9,254 bases of DNA from an uncultured Rhodospirillaceae bacterium (GTDB lineage: Bacteria > Pseudomonadota > Alphaproteobacteria > Thalassobaculales > Thalassobaculaceae): positions 1 through 9,254 of the forward strand of contig CALAHL010000036.1 of assembly GCA_937891725.1 (NCBI GenBank), written 5' to 3'. The notes beneath the pieces were generated by a model. The model was not told the origin of the DNA and did no database searches. It saw only the letters and a program-made list of their open reading frames with translations. Position 1 is the first letter of the stretch. The number at the start of each line of letters is the position of its first letter. The position numbers and the translations under genes were made by a program. Positions 1 to 6,624 of the stretch are shown here, piece after piece.

Positions 1-61
1 TGTTCAGGCGACGTGTATCCTATCTTTCGGGAGGTCATGGGGTCCTCGACAAGATGCAAAT

Positions 62-83
62 TTGTATAGACATCCGTATGTCT
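62..83. promoter_or_regulatory. Candidate GntR/HutC-type operator upstream of the phnF-like gene
   Basis: Two overlapping symmetric elements lie in the AT-rich leader. TTGTATAGACAT (62-73) fits the GT-N-TA-N-AC pattern I recall for HutC-subfamily GntR operators, including PhnF sites. AGACAT-CCGT-ATGTCT (68-83) is an exact 6-bp inverted repeat. They lie about 110-130 bases before the regulator, where an autoregulatory site, or one shared with a divergent phosphonate operon left of the window, would be expected. I see no convincing -35/-10 pair, only a TATGAT at 93-98. Nothing else in positions 1-190 could be assigned, and no gene was supported there. The repeat is seen directly; the function is inferred. 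Confidence 0.35.
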
Positions 84-190
84 TGCTCATAATATGATGC
101 CAATATTTTGCCGAGTAAAGAAGCATTTGGTGAACCTTTGATGACGTGACGGGCTGCAAGTTCGGAGCAACCGAAGCGGAGTGCCAAGAA

Positions 191-958
191 ATGGGGGGAA
201 GGATGGTTACAGTTCTCGACCGCGCCAATGGCGTGGCGATCTGGCGACAGATCGAGCAGACGCTGGCGCAGGAAATCGAAACCGAAATTTTCGAGGAGGG
301 CCAACAACTTCCAACCGAAGCTGAGTTGGCGGCGAGATTCGCTGTGAACCGCCATACCATCCGTCGGGCGGTGGGCATGCTGTCTGACCGGGGGCTGGTT
401 CGGGTGGAGCAGGGACGCGGCAGTTTCGTGCGTGAGAATGTGTTGGAGTACATGATCGGGCGCCGCACCCGATTCACCGAGAACGTGCGGCGCGCCAACC
501 GGTCTCCGGGCGGTCGCATGTTGTAGATCAACCGCGAGAAATGCACGCGTGGGCTGGCCGAGGAACTGGGTGTTCAAACCGGTGCCCAGGTGGTGCACTT
601 GGTCGCGGTCAGCGAGGTGGACGGACGACCCGTCGGGCTTGCGGATCACTATTTTCCGACCAAGCTATTCGGCGAGTTCGAGGTCGCTTACGCGCGGGAG
701 CCGTCCGTCACCAAGGTCATGGAACACCACGGCTTCGGTGACTACGAGCGGGCCCGGACCAAGGTCACCGCCGGGATTCCCGATGCGGTCGACTCGAATG
801 TTCTGCAGATCCCTCGCACCCGTCCGATCCTTATCGTCGACTCGGTCAATGTTGCTCTGGACGGCACAATCCTCCAGGCCAGCCACGTGCGCTATGCTGC
901 AGACCGATTTCAGCTTGTTTTCGAAACCGTGGAGGCGGACGCGAAGAGATTTCCATAG
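191..958 (+). pseudogene. phnF: PhnF-type GntR/HutC phosphonate regulator, split by an in-frame amber stop
   Basis: PhnF proteins are GntR-family (HutC subfamily) repressors of phosphonate-use genes, with an N-terminal winged helix-turn-helix and a C-terminal UTRA effector domain. Here residues about 14-80 match the DNA-binding half: GVAIWRQIEQ, LPTEAELAARFAVNRHT, then GLVRVEQGRGSFV, and next the PhnF-typical GRRTRFTEN. Codon 112 is TAG (524-526), right after SPGGRML. The same frame then continues with an intact UTRA domain (GRPVGLADHYFP, RPILIVDSVNV) to the TAG at 956-958. The whole would be about 255 codons, close to the family length. No frameshift is needed. ATG 191 has CGGAG nine bases upstream; ATG 203 is an alternative with a G-rich stretch too close to it. 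No good restart follows the stop: the first in-frame start is GTG 590, without a clear ribosome site. As read, the product is a 111-residue DNA-binding fragment. Loss of effector control or of function is likely. Confidence 0.8.
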
Positions 959-978
959 TTCAATAACAATGTTATACT
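950..978 (+). promoter_or_regulatory. Candidate sigma70-type promoter for the pentapeptide-repeat gene
   Basis: TTTCCA (950-955, 4 of 6 against TTGACA) and TATACT (973-978, 5 of 6 against TATAAT) are separated by exactly 17 bases, in a locally AT-rich stretch that contrasts with the surrounding GC-rich coding DNA. The -35 box coincides with the last two sense codons of the phnF-like gene. Transcription would begin near 985, leaving a leader of about 50 bases before ATG 1034. This is pattern matching only. Confidence 0.4.
963..975. promoter_or_regulatory. 13-bp inverted repeat overlapping the -10 box (operator candidate)
   Basis: ATAACA-A-TGTTAT is a perfect 6-bp inverted repeat around a single central base. 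Its right arm runs into the TATACT -10 box at 973-978. A dimeric repressor bound here would block the promoter of the pentapeptide-repeat gene. The binding protein is unknown; the neighbouring broken GntR regulator is only one possibility. Confidence 0.35.
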
Positions 979-1033
979 ATTTTTTGGTGATAGAACGTCG
1001 CGGAAGAAGTGTTACACAACCCGGGATGTCGTC

Positions 1034-2299
1034 ATGTTCGATGCTAACGCCGTCGACTGGCAAACTGCCGAACTCATTCGCAAGCATACCTCGTATCTGA
1101 ACAGCTATCCGGATGGCGAACGCGCGGACATGCGTGGCGGTCGTTTTACCGGGTCGCTCCTCAACGGGGTGGATTTGCGCCGCGCCCTGATGTCGAACGC
1201 CGACTTCAGGGGCACCCAGTTCGCCGGTGCCAACCTGGAGAAGTCGGTCTTTACCGGGTCCCAATTGATCGCTGCTGATTTCTCCGGTGCCAAGCTCATG
1301 CAGGCCGACATGCGCGGCTGCGACATGGAACGCTCAAAGCTGTCTTCGGCAGATCTGACCGACGCCGATTTCCGGCCCACCAAGATCGGCGCCAAGCAGT
1401 CCACGAACCTCGAGAACTCGGATCTGGACAACGCCAAGGTGATCCGCACCAATTTGACCAAGGCGAACATGACGGGCGTTACCGCGCGCGGCTCTCATTT
1501 TTCAGGGGCTGTATTGGAGAAGGCGAACCTGAAGGGCGCCAATCTGGTCGGCGCCGAGTTCGTCGATTCAAACCTGCGCGGCGCCAATTTGCAGGAGGTC
1601 AACTTCGCGGACGCGAGATTGACCAACACCGATCTGACCGGTGCAGACCTTCGGTCGTGTCATTTGGATGGGGCCGACATGTCCGGCGCCGATTTGACCG
1701 GTTGCGTGATCGCCACCGGGTTGAAGGCGTTGGGTCAGGAGGTACAGGATCTGGTTGTGGCCCATTTCGCCTGGATCAGTTCCGGTGGACGCAAAGGCTC
1801 GCCGGCCAGTTTTATCGGTCGGGATCTGTCCGATGTGGACCTGTCGGGGGTCGATCTATCAGCGGCCGATTTCACCGGGGCGAACCTGTCTGGCGCAAAA
1901 CTGCGACGCGGGTCTTTCCGTTTTGCCAAGTTCGGGAATGCGAACCTGACGGGTGCCGTGATGCCGCGGTGTGACCTGCGCGGCGCCTCCTTCCGTGGCG
2001 CGAAAATGGCAGGAATTGATCTCAGTGCCGGCAACCTCAGTGCTATGCGCTTGTTGGATCCGCGCTCCGGGGAGGAGAAGGGCCTCTGGGGGTCCGACCT
2101 GTCCGGTGCCGACCTGACTGGCGCCTTGCTGGTGCGGGTCGACTTCTCCGGCGCCAATCTGTCGGGATGCAAGTTGGATGGTGCGAACCTGTCGTATGCC
2201 CAAGTGGGGCGCGCACTGATCACCGGAGCGTCCTGGGAGGGCGCCATTCTCGAAAAGGCTGTTCTGCCGAATGAAATGAAAGTGCCCCAAGCCGGTTAA
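1034..2299 (+). CDS. Two-segment pentapeptide-repeat protein
   Basis: This 421-residue protein is mostly A(D/N)LXX-type pentapeptide repeats, which fold into a right-handed square beta-helix. Segment 1 spans about residues 31-225 (ADFRG, ANLEK, ADFSG, ADLTD, ANLKG, ADLTG). A non-repeat linker, about 226-262, contains VVAHFAWISSGGRKG. Segment 2 spans about 263-410 (VDLSG, ADFTG, ANLSG, SDLSG, ANLSG), interrupted near 341-352 by an insert rich in charged residues. The N-terminal motif at 13-35 (ELIRKHTSYLNS) resembles the linker at 239-250 (DLVVAHFAWISS), so the protein looks like a duplicated motif-plus-helix unit. There is no signal peptide or membrane segment, so it is probably cytoplasmic. 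ATG 1034 has a weak CGGGA seven bases upstream. It probably has its own promoter. Some pentapeptide proteins mimic DNA and protect gyrase, but nothing here supports that role; function is unknown. A link to the transporter downstream is not shown. Confidence 0.9.
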   Translation: MFDANAVDWQTAELIRKHTSYLNSYPDGERADMRGGRFTGSLLNGVDLRRALMSNADFRGTQFAGANLEKSVFTGSQLIAADFSGAKLMQADMRGCDMERSKLSSADLTDADFRPTKIGAKQSTNLENSDLDNAKVIRTNLTKANMTGVTARGSHFSGAVLEKANLKGANLVGAEFVDSNLRGANLQEVNFADARLTNTDLTGADLRSCHLDGADMSGADLTGCVIATGLKALGQEVQDLVVAHFAWISSGGRKGSPASFIGRDLSDVDLSGVDLSAADFTGANLSGAKLRRGSFRFAKFGNANLTGAVMPRCDLRGASFRGAKMAGIDLSAGNLSAMRLLDPRSGEEKGLWGSDLSGADLTGALLVRVDFSGANLSGCKLDGANLSYAQVGRALITGASWEGAILEKAVLPNEMKVPQAG

Positions 2300-2330
2300 C
2301 GGCTGCGTGATCGGACATGGAAAAGCCGCT

Positions 2331-2355
2331 GTTGCAACTAAGACCGCGTTGCAAC
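2331..2355. repeat. Pair of GTTGCAAC palindromes (operator or hairpin candidate)
   Basis: GTTGCAAC occurs at 2331-2338 and again at 2348-2355, separated by nine bases. Each copy is self-complementary, so the pair can be read as a direct repeat, as two operator half-sites 17 bp centre to centre, or as an 8-bp RNA hairpin with a nine-base loop. There is no T-run after it on either strand, which argues against a simple intrinsic terminator. It lies in the 178-bp gap before the transporter operon, where a regulatory site is expected. I could not place a convincing promoter in this gap; a TATGAT at 2443-2448 has no good -35. Confidence 0.4.
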
Positions 2356-2464
2356 CGTCACACCATCATGCTTACCCTTGGCGTTCAAAATCATGGAGTC
2401 GCAGCAGGCTTCAAGTAGTCGAGGGCGGATAAACCGCAACTCTATGATGGAAACGCGTCACATT

Positions 2465-2516
2465 GGGGGGCAAACACATGAACGGCCTGTCCGGTGCCGA
2501 TGCCATGAAAAGGGGA
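2465..2516 (+). promoter_or_regulatory. Two competing ribosome-binding sites for the binding-protein gene
   Basis: GGGGGG at 2465-2470 lies seven bases before ATG 2478, and AAAGGGGA ending at 2516 lies six bases before ATG 2523, in the same frame. ATG 2505 lies between them. All give the same signal peptide core. The 2478 start keeps Lys-Arg in the n-region; the 2523 start gives a more usual signal-peptide length of about 30 residues. The sequence does not settle which is used. Confidence 0.4.
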
Positions 2517-3836
2517 CTGTTCATGAGTTTTGCCAATACGCTACGCGCAGCGGGCGTCGCAACCGCGGCCGTGATCGCAGCGGGTGCCACGCTGAGTTCG
2601 CCGGCTTGGGCTAAGGACACGCTGACCGTTGCAATTCCTGCCTTCCTGTCCGGCCCTGCAGCGGGTCCGTTCGGTGTTCCAGCTCGGAACGGGGCCGAAA
2701 TGGTCATCGATGCGATCAATTCGGGCTCGCTGCCGGCCCCCTATAACACCATCGGCTTTGCCGGCGCGACGCTCGAAGCTGAGTTCGTCGACGAGTCCGG
2801 CGGCAACACCAAGCAAGTCGCCGAGTACCGCAACCTGGTTCAGAAGCGGAACGTCGACCTGGTGATCGGCTACGTATCCTCGGGGTCCTGCGCGGCACTC
2901 GCGCCGGTGGTGGAGGAGCTGCAGACGCTGACGATCTTCGCGGTTTGCGGGACTCCAAGAATCTTTGAGGAAGCGCCTCGGCGGTATTCGTTCCGCACGA
3001 TGTCCCACGCGACAGCCGACGCCGTGGCTGCCGCACATTACATCAAGGACATGTTCCCCGAGATCAAGACCTACACCGGCGTGAACCAGAATTACGCCTG
3101 GGGTCAGGACAGCTGGCGCGATTTCGAGCTGTCGATGACCCAGCTGATGCCTGACTCCAAGGCGTCGGAAAACCTGCAGTTCCCGAAGATTTTCGCGGGC
3201 CAGTACGGATCCGAGATTTCCGCACTGTCTCTCGACCCGTCGGAGTTGGTGCATTCCTCGTTCTGGGACGGCGACTTGGAAGGCTTCATCTTCCAAGCGA
3301 CTCCGCGCGGGTTGTTCCAGCAGAAGAAGGTGATCTTCACCGTCGGTGGAACCGCCGCCTACCGGTTGGGTAAGAGACTTCCGGACGGCCTGATCATTGG
3401 GGCGCGGGGTCCGTACGGCATTCTGGTCCGTGACCGGGAGACCGAGCTGAACACCTGGTTCATTAATACCTACAAGGACCGCTATGGCACCTATCCCTCG
3501 GGTCCAGCCTACCAGTATGGCCAGGGCGTGCTGGCGGCTAAGATTGCGTACGACAAGGCGGCAGCAGCGGCTGGCGGATTCCCGACCCAGGATCAGGTGA
3601 TCGATGCGTTCACCGGCATGGAATTCGAGAGCTTCTCCACCACCGTCAAAATGGCGAACGGTGCCGGCCATCAGGCGATCACCGAAAACGTTTACGGGAT
3701 CTCGAAGTGGAACGACGAGACTGCTGAAGCCGGTGTCACCGACGTCAAATTCTATCCCGCCGAATGCGTGATGCCGCCTGAGGGTGCCAGCAGCGTCGAG
3801 TGGATTGAAGGCGGCATGAAGGGCGCGAAGTGCTGA
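2478..3836 (+). CDS. Liv-type ABC transporter periplasmic substrate-binding protein
   Basis: This is the extracytoplasmic receptor of the importer encoded next to it, of the type 1 periplasmic-binding family (Peripla_BP_6, LivJ/LivK/UrtA/AmiC-like). From ATG 2478 it has 452 residues. A signal peptide ends about residue 45: hydrophobic core 24-41, then SSPAWA before KDTLTV. The mature part opens with VAIPAFLSGPAAGPFGVPAR and has the family's DESGGNTKQVAEYRNLV and DLVIGYVSSGSC segments, where first-lobe ligand contacts are usual. It has four cysteines: 138, 157, 430 and 452, the last being the final residue; no lipobox is seen, so it is probably soluble rather than a lipoprotein. ATGs at 2505 and 2523 are alternative starts. 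It is followed by a stem-loop and then livH-type genes. Family membership and localisation are well supported. The ligand cannot be read from the sequence; urea, amides, amino acids and small organic acids are all possible for this family. Confidence 0.9.
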   Translation: MNGLSGADAMKRGLFMSFANTLRAAGVATAAVIAAGATLSSPAWAKDTLTVAIPAFLSGPAAGPFGVPARNGAEMVIDAINSGSLPAPYNTIGFAGATLEAEFVDESGGNTKQVAEYRNLVQKRNVDLVIGYVSSGSCAALAPVVEELQTLTIFAVCGTPRIFEEAPRRYSFRTMSHATADAVAAAHYIKDMFPEIKTYTGVNQNYAWGQDSWRDFELSMTQLMPDSKASENLQFPKIFAGQYGSEISALSLDPSELVHSSFWDGDLEGFIFQATPRGLFQQKKVIFTVGGTAAYRLGKRLPDGLIIGARGPYGILVRDRETELNTWFINTYKDRYGTYPSGPAYQYGQGVLAAKIAYDKAAAAAGGFPTQDQVIDAFTGMEFESFSTTVKMANGAGHQAITENVYGISKWNDETAEAGVTDVKFYPAECVMPPEGASSVEWIEGGMKGAKC

Positions 3837-3839
3837 GCT

Positions 3840-3887
3840 GAGATCTGGTGAGGTCCCGATGTCCTGAGCGGCGTCGGGGCCGATCTC
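3840..3887 (+). other. Intergenic stem-loop after the binding-protein gene (mRNA processing or attenuation)
   Basis: GAGATC (3840-3845) pairs with GATCTC (3882-3887), and GGTCCCGA (3852-3859) pairs with TCGGGGCC (3874-3881) with one G-U pair. A six-base bulge (3846-3851) lies on the left side and a 14-base loop on the right of it. The total of 14 pairs is strong. No T-run follows (CTTCCGAACTT), so full termination is unlikely. It sits four bases after the stop codon, as do hairpins that stabilise binding-protein mRNA over that of the membrane genes in other ABC operons. Confidence 0.6.
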
Positions 3888-3960
3888 CTTCCGAACTTGG
3901 GCGGCGGCCTTCCGGGGTGTGCGGCCGAAAATTTATTCGACCTCAATCGGAGTCGATTTC

Positions 3961-4863
3961 ATGGATTTCGCAACGGCGATCACCATCCTGATCGATGGAC
4001 TGGTGTTCTCGTCCTATTTGTTCCTGGTCTCTGTCGGGCTGACGATCATCTTCGGTGTGATGAAGATTTTGAACGTCGCCCACGGCAGTTTCTATGCCTG
4101 GGGCGCCTATACCTCGGCCTATCTGATCGGCATCTGGTCGAATTCGGGCCTGCCGGATGCGGGCACCTTCCTGATGATCGCGGTTGCCGCACTTCTGGTT
4201 GGCGTGGTTCTGGGACTGTTCCTCGAGCGGTGCCTGATTCAATTCATGTACGGACGCGACGAGGTGATCATCGTGCTCGCCACCTTCGCGACTTTCCTGA
4301 TCCTAGAGGACCTGATCCTGGTGGTGTTCGGGGTCGATCCCTATTTCGCCTATCAGCCGATGATGGTGCTGGGCTCGACGCAAATCGGCGGAATCATGCG
4401 CGATGTTTACTCCCTCACCCTGATCGGCCTGGCGGCGGTGGTCGGCCTGATCCTGTGGGTCGGGCTCACCAAGACCAAATGGGGCCGACTGCTGACGGCG
4501 GTGATTCACGACCGGGAGATCTCGGTCGCCATGGGGATCGACGTCACCAAGGTTTTCATTCTGACTTTTGTTCTCGGCGCAGTGCTCGGCGCGTTGGGCG
4601 GCGCCTATGTGGCGCCGACCGTTTCGGTGGCGCCCGGTTTCGGCATCGATGTGATCGTGTTGAGTTTCGCGGTGGTGGTGATCGGTGGGATGGGCAGCAT
4701 TCCGGGTGCGATCATCGGCGCGCTGATTGTCGGCATTGCCCGGGCGATCGCGGTGCACAAGCTGCCGGAGGTCGAACTGTTCGTGGTCTACGGCGTGATG
4801 GTCGCGGTGTTGGTGTTCCGGCCAGAAGGTCTGTTCGCCCCCGCCAAAGCACGCAAGATTTGA
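3961..4863 (+). CDS. livH: LivH-type ABC transporter permease
   Basis: This is one of two inner-membrane subunits that form the channel of the importer. It has 300 residues, usual for LivH. It is strongly hydrophobic with about eight predicted membrane spans. The family start is seen in GLTIIFGVMKILNVAHGSFY (about 25-45). The cytoplasmic coupling loop that docks on the ATPase is GRLLTAVIHDREISVAMGID, followed by LGALGGAYVAP. GGMGSIPGAIIGALIVG and the ending VFRPEGLF are also family hallmarks. ATG 3961 is chosen because TCGGAG (3947-3952) lies eight bases upstream; the frame is open further left, but without a better site. It follows the stem-loop gap and ends ten bases before the livM-type gene. 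The gene symbol marks the family only, not leucine specificity. Confidence 0.93.
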   Translation: MDFATAITILIDGLVFSSYLFLVSVGLTIIFGVMKILNVAHGSFYAWGAYTSAYLIGIWSNSGLPDAGTFLMIAVAALLVGVVLGLFLERCLIQFMYGRDEVIIVLATFATFLILEDLILVVFGVDPYFAYQPMMVLGSTQIGGIMRDVYSLTLIGLAAVVGLILWVGLTKTKWGRLLTAVIHDREISVAMGIDVTKVFILTFVLGAVLGALGGAYVAPTVSVAPGFGIDVIVLSFAVVVIGGMGSIPGAIIGALIVGIARAIAVHKLPEVELFVVYGVMVAVLVFRPEGLFAPAKARKI

Positions 4864-4873
4864 GGGCTGCGAT

Positions 4874-5836
4874 ATGGACATGAAACGGGACTGGACCCTT
4901 CCGGGACTGACCGTCGGCTTCGCCCTGATCGCGGTGGTCGGCACGTTGGTGCTGCCGGACTGGCTGATGGCGCTGACGGTGAATTCCTTTTCGCGCGCCC
5001 TGGCGGTGCTGGGTCTGATGGTGCTGTGGCGCTGCGGCTTGGTCTCGTTCGGCCACGCGCTCTATTACGGTCTGGGCGCCTATGTGGTGGCCTTGCTGGG
5101 CAAGGACTGGGGCATTTCCGAGGTGTTGATCACCCTGCCCGCGGCGGCGCTCCTTTCTGGTCTGGTCGGCTTCGGTATCGGGTTCATCATGCGGCGCTAT
5201 CGGGAAATCTTTTTTGCGATGCTCAGCCTCGCGTTCTCGATGGTGATGTACGGCATTCTCGTGAAAACAGAAGCCTTGGGCTCGACCGACGGGTTTTCGA
5301 TCGAGCAACCCAGCTTCATGGGATGGACGCCGGAGGATGCGACCGAAAAGCTGCACACGATCTTCCTGATGCTGTGCTTCATCTGCTGGGCGGTCGCCGC
5401 TCTGGTCCATCGATATCTGCAATCGACCCTCGGAAACCTGACCCGGGCAATCCGCGACAACGAGATCCGGGTCGAATACCTGGGCATCTCGGCGCAGCAC
5501 GCGGTGCACATCAAATACGTCATGTCGGCGGCCCTGGCCGGACTTGGGGGGGCCATGCTGGCGATCTCGCTGGGCCAGGTGGATCCGGACTCCATGGTCA
5601 ACTGGCCGGTCTCGGGTGAACTGGTGTTCGTGACCATTCTGTCCGGCCCGGGCAGCGTGGTGGCGCCGTTCATCGGCTCGGTGCTGTTCGAGCTGATCCG
5701 GACCTACGCGTTTGAATGGGTGCCGGGGGCCTGGCAGCTGATCGTTGGCGCCACTTTGCTGGTGATCATCTTTTTCCTGCCCGGAGGGGTGTGGTCCTTG
5801 ATCAGCCGAGCCATCGGCAAGCGGGAGGATTTGTGA
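4874..5836 (+). CDS. livM: LivM-type ABC transporter permease
   Basis: This is the second channel-forming permease, 320 residues, with many membrane spans. Hallmarks are GLVSFGHALYYGLGAY (about 55-70), the LGSTDGFS segment corresponding to the family GGSDG motif, the coupling loop AIRDNEIRVEYLGISAQ, then AALAGLGGAML, LSGPGSVVAPFIGS, and the ending FFLPGGVWSLI. GAGGG (4862-4866), overlapping the previous stop codon, lies seven bases before ATG 4874, so translation is probably coupled to livH. Its TGA stop shares one base with the ATG of the next gene (TGATG). It should pair with the livH-type product as a heterodimer. Substrate specificity is unknown. Confidence 0.93.
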   Translation: MDMKRDWTLPGLTVGFALIAVVGTLVLPDWLMALTVNSFSRALAVLGLMVLWRCGLVSFGHALYYGLGAYVVALLGKDWGISEVLITLPAAALLSGLVGFGIGFIMRRYREIFFAMLSLAFSMVMYGILVKTEALGSTDGFSIEQPSFMGWTPEDATEKLHTIFLMLCFICWAVAALVHRYLQSTLGNLTRAIRDNEIRVEYLGISAQHAVHIKYVMSAALAGLGGAMLAISLGQVDPDSMVNWPVSGELVFVTILSGPGSVVAPFIGSVLFELIRTYAFEWVPGAWQLIVGATLLVIIFFLPGGVWSLISRAIGKREDL

Positions 5837-6624
5837 TGACCGCACTGCTGGAAGCCCGGAACCTGAACAAAAGCTTTGGCGCGGTGAATGCCGCCAAGGA
5901 CATCAACATCTCGATCACCGATCACGAGATCGTCGGGATCATCGGCGCCAACGGGGCCGGCAAGACCACGTTCGTGAACATGGTGACCGGCTACATGAAT
6001 CCTACCTCCGGCCAGATTCTGTTCTCCGGACAGGATATCACCGGCCGAGAGCCGCGTGAGATCACGCGCCTCGGGATCTGTCGATCGTTCCAGGTCGCCC
6101 AGGTCTTCATGACCGCGACGGTGTTCGAGAATTTGATGATCGCGCTGGGGATCGCGGAGTCGAAGACCTTGTTTGACGGGCTGCGGCGGATGCGGCGCCC
6201 GGAGGTCGAGCAGAAGGCCGAGGCTATACTGAACCGCTACCGGATCTCGGATTATCGGGATGCGATCGCGAGCACCCTGCCGCAGGGCGTGCGCAAGCTT
6301 CTCGACATCGCGATGGCGATGGTGGCGGAACCGAAGATCCTGCTGCTCGACGAGCCGACCTCCGGGATATCGGTCGAGGAAAAGTTCGAGTTGATGGATG
6401 TGGTGATGGGCGCGCTCAAGGAAGAGGGCGTGACCGTGCTGTTCATCGAGCACGACATGGAAATCGTCGAGCGATATGTCAGCCGGGTGATTGCGTTCTA
6501 CTCCGGTGAGATCATCTGCGACGCCCCTCCGGCCGAAGCCTTGATCGACCCCAAGGTCAAAGAATTCGTGATCGGCGAAGACCCCGGACACGGCGAAGTA
6601 ACTGCGGAGAACGGGCATGCTTGA
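5836..6624 (+). CDS. livG: LivG-type ABC transporter ATP-binding protein
   Basis: This is one of the two cytoplasmic ATPases that power import, 262 residues. Walker A is GANGAGKT (37-44), the Q-loop Gln is in RSFQV (about 86), Walker B is KILLLDEP (167-174), and the switch His is in FIEHD (206). The signature motif is unusual: LPQGVRK (about 148-154) where LSGGQ is the textbook form and LAYGQQR-like forms are common in LivG. The start ATG 5836 overlaps the previous stop by one base and has GGAGG (5824-5828) seven bases upstream. The gene overlaps the livF-type gene by eight bases. Family is certain; the modified signature suggests that one ATP site of the ATPase pair may be weak. Confidence 0.93.
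   Translation: MTALLEARNLNKSFGAVNAAKDINISITDHEIVGIIGANGAGKTTFVNMVTGYMNPTSGQILFSGQDITGREPREITRLGICRSFQVAQVFMTATVFENLMIALGIAESKTLFDGLRRMRRPEVEQKAEAILNRYRISDYRDAIASTLPQGVRKLLDIAMAMVAEPKILLLDEPTSGISVEEKFELMDVVMGALKEEGVTVLFIEHDMEIVERYVSRVIAFYSGEIICDAPPAEALIDPKVKEFVIGEDPGHGEVTAENGHA

Noticed and set aside
524..526. Amber codon as a programmed pyrrolysine or similar recoding site
   Set aside because: No downstream recoding hairpin was recognised, PhnF proteins are not known to be recoded, and a point mutation is simpler.
541..1100. Frameshift rather than stop codon in the phnF-like gene, giving separate + strand frames from 541 and 549
   Set aside because: The UTRA domain continues in the same frame as the DNA-binding domain; the other frames give no PhnF similarity.
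1130..2270. Short-period DNA repeats, possibly a CRISPR or minisatellite
   Set aside because: The period of about 15 bases is explained by five-residue coding repeats, and the units vary as protein-coding degenerate repeats do.
2290..2304. AGCCG/CGGCT hairpin over the stop of the pentapeptide gene as a terminator
   Set aside because: Only five base pairs with no T-run, and competing pairings nearby are equally good.
2541..3671. Open frame of 376 codons on the minus strand opposite the binding-protein gene
   Set aside because: Antisense shadow. The + strand product has a signal peptide and family motifs; the minus product has none.
3897..4883. Open frame of 328 codons on the + strand covering the livH-type gene in another frame
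   Set aside because: The product is Gly/Arg/Asp-rich and not hydrophobic. The alternative frame encodes a typical LivH permease with all hallmarks.
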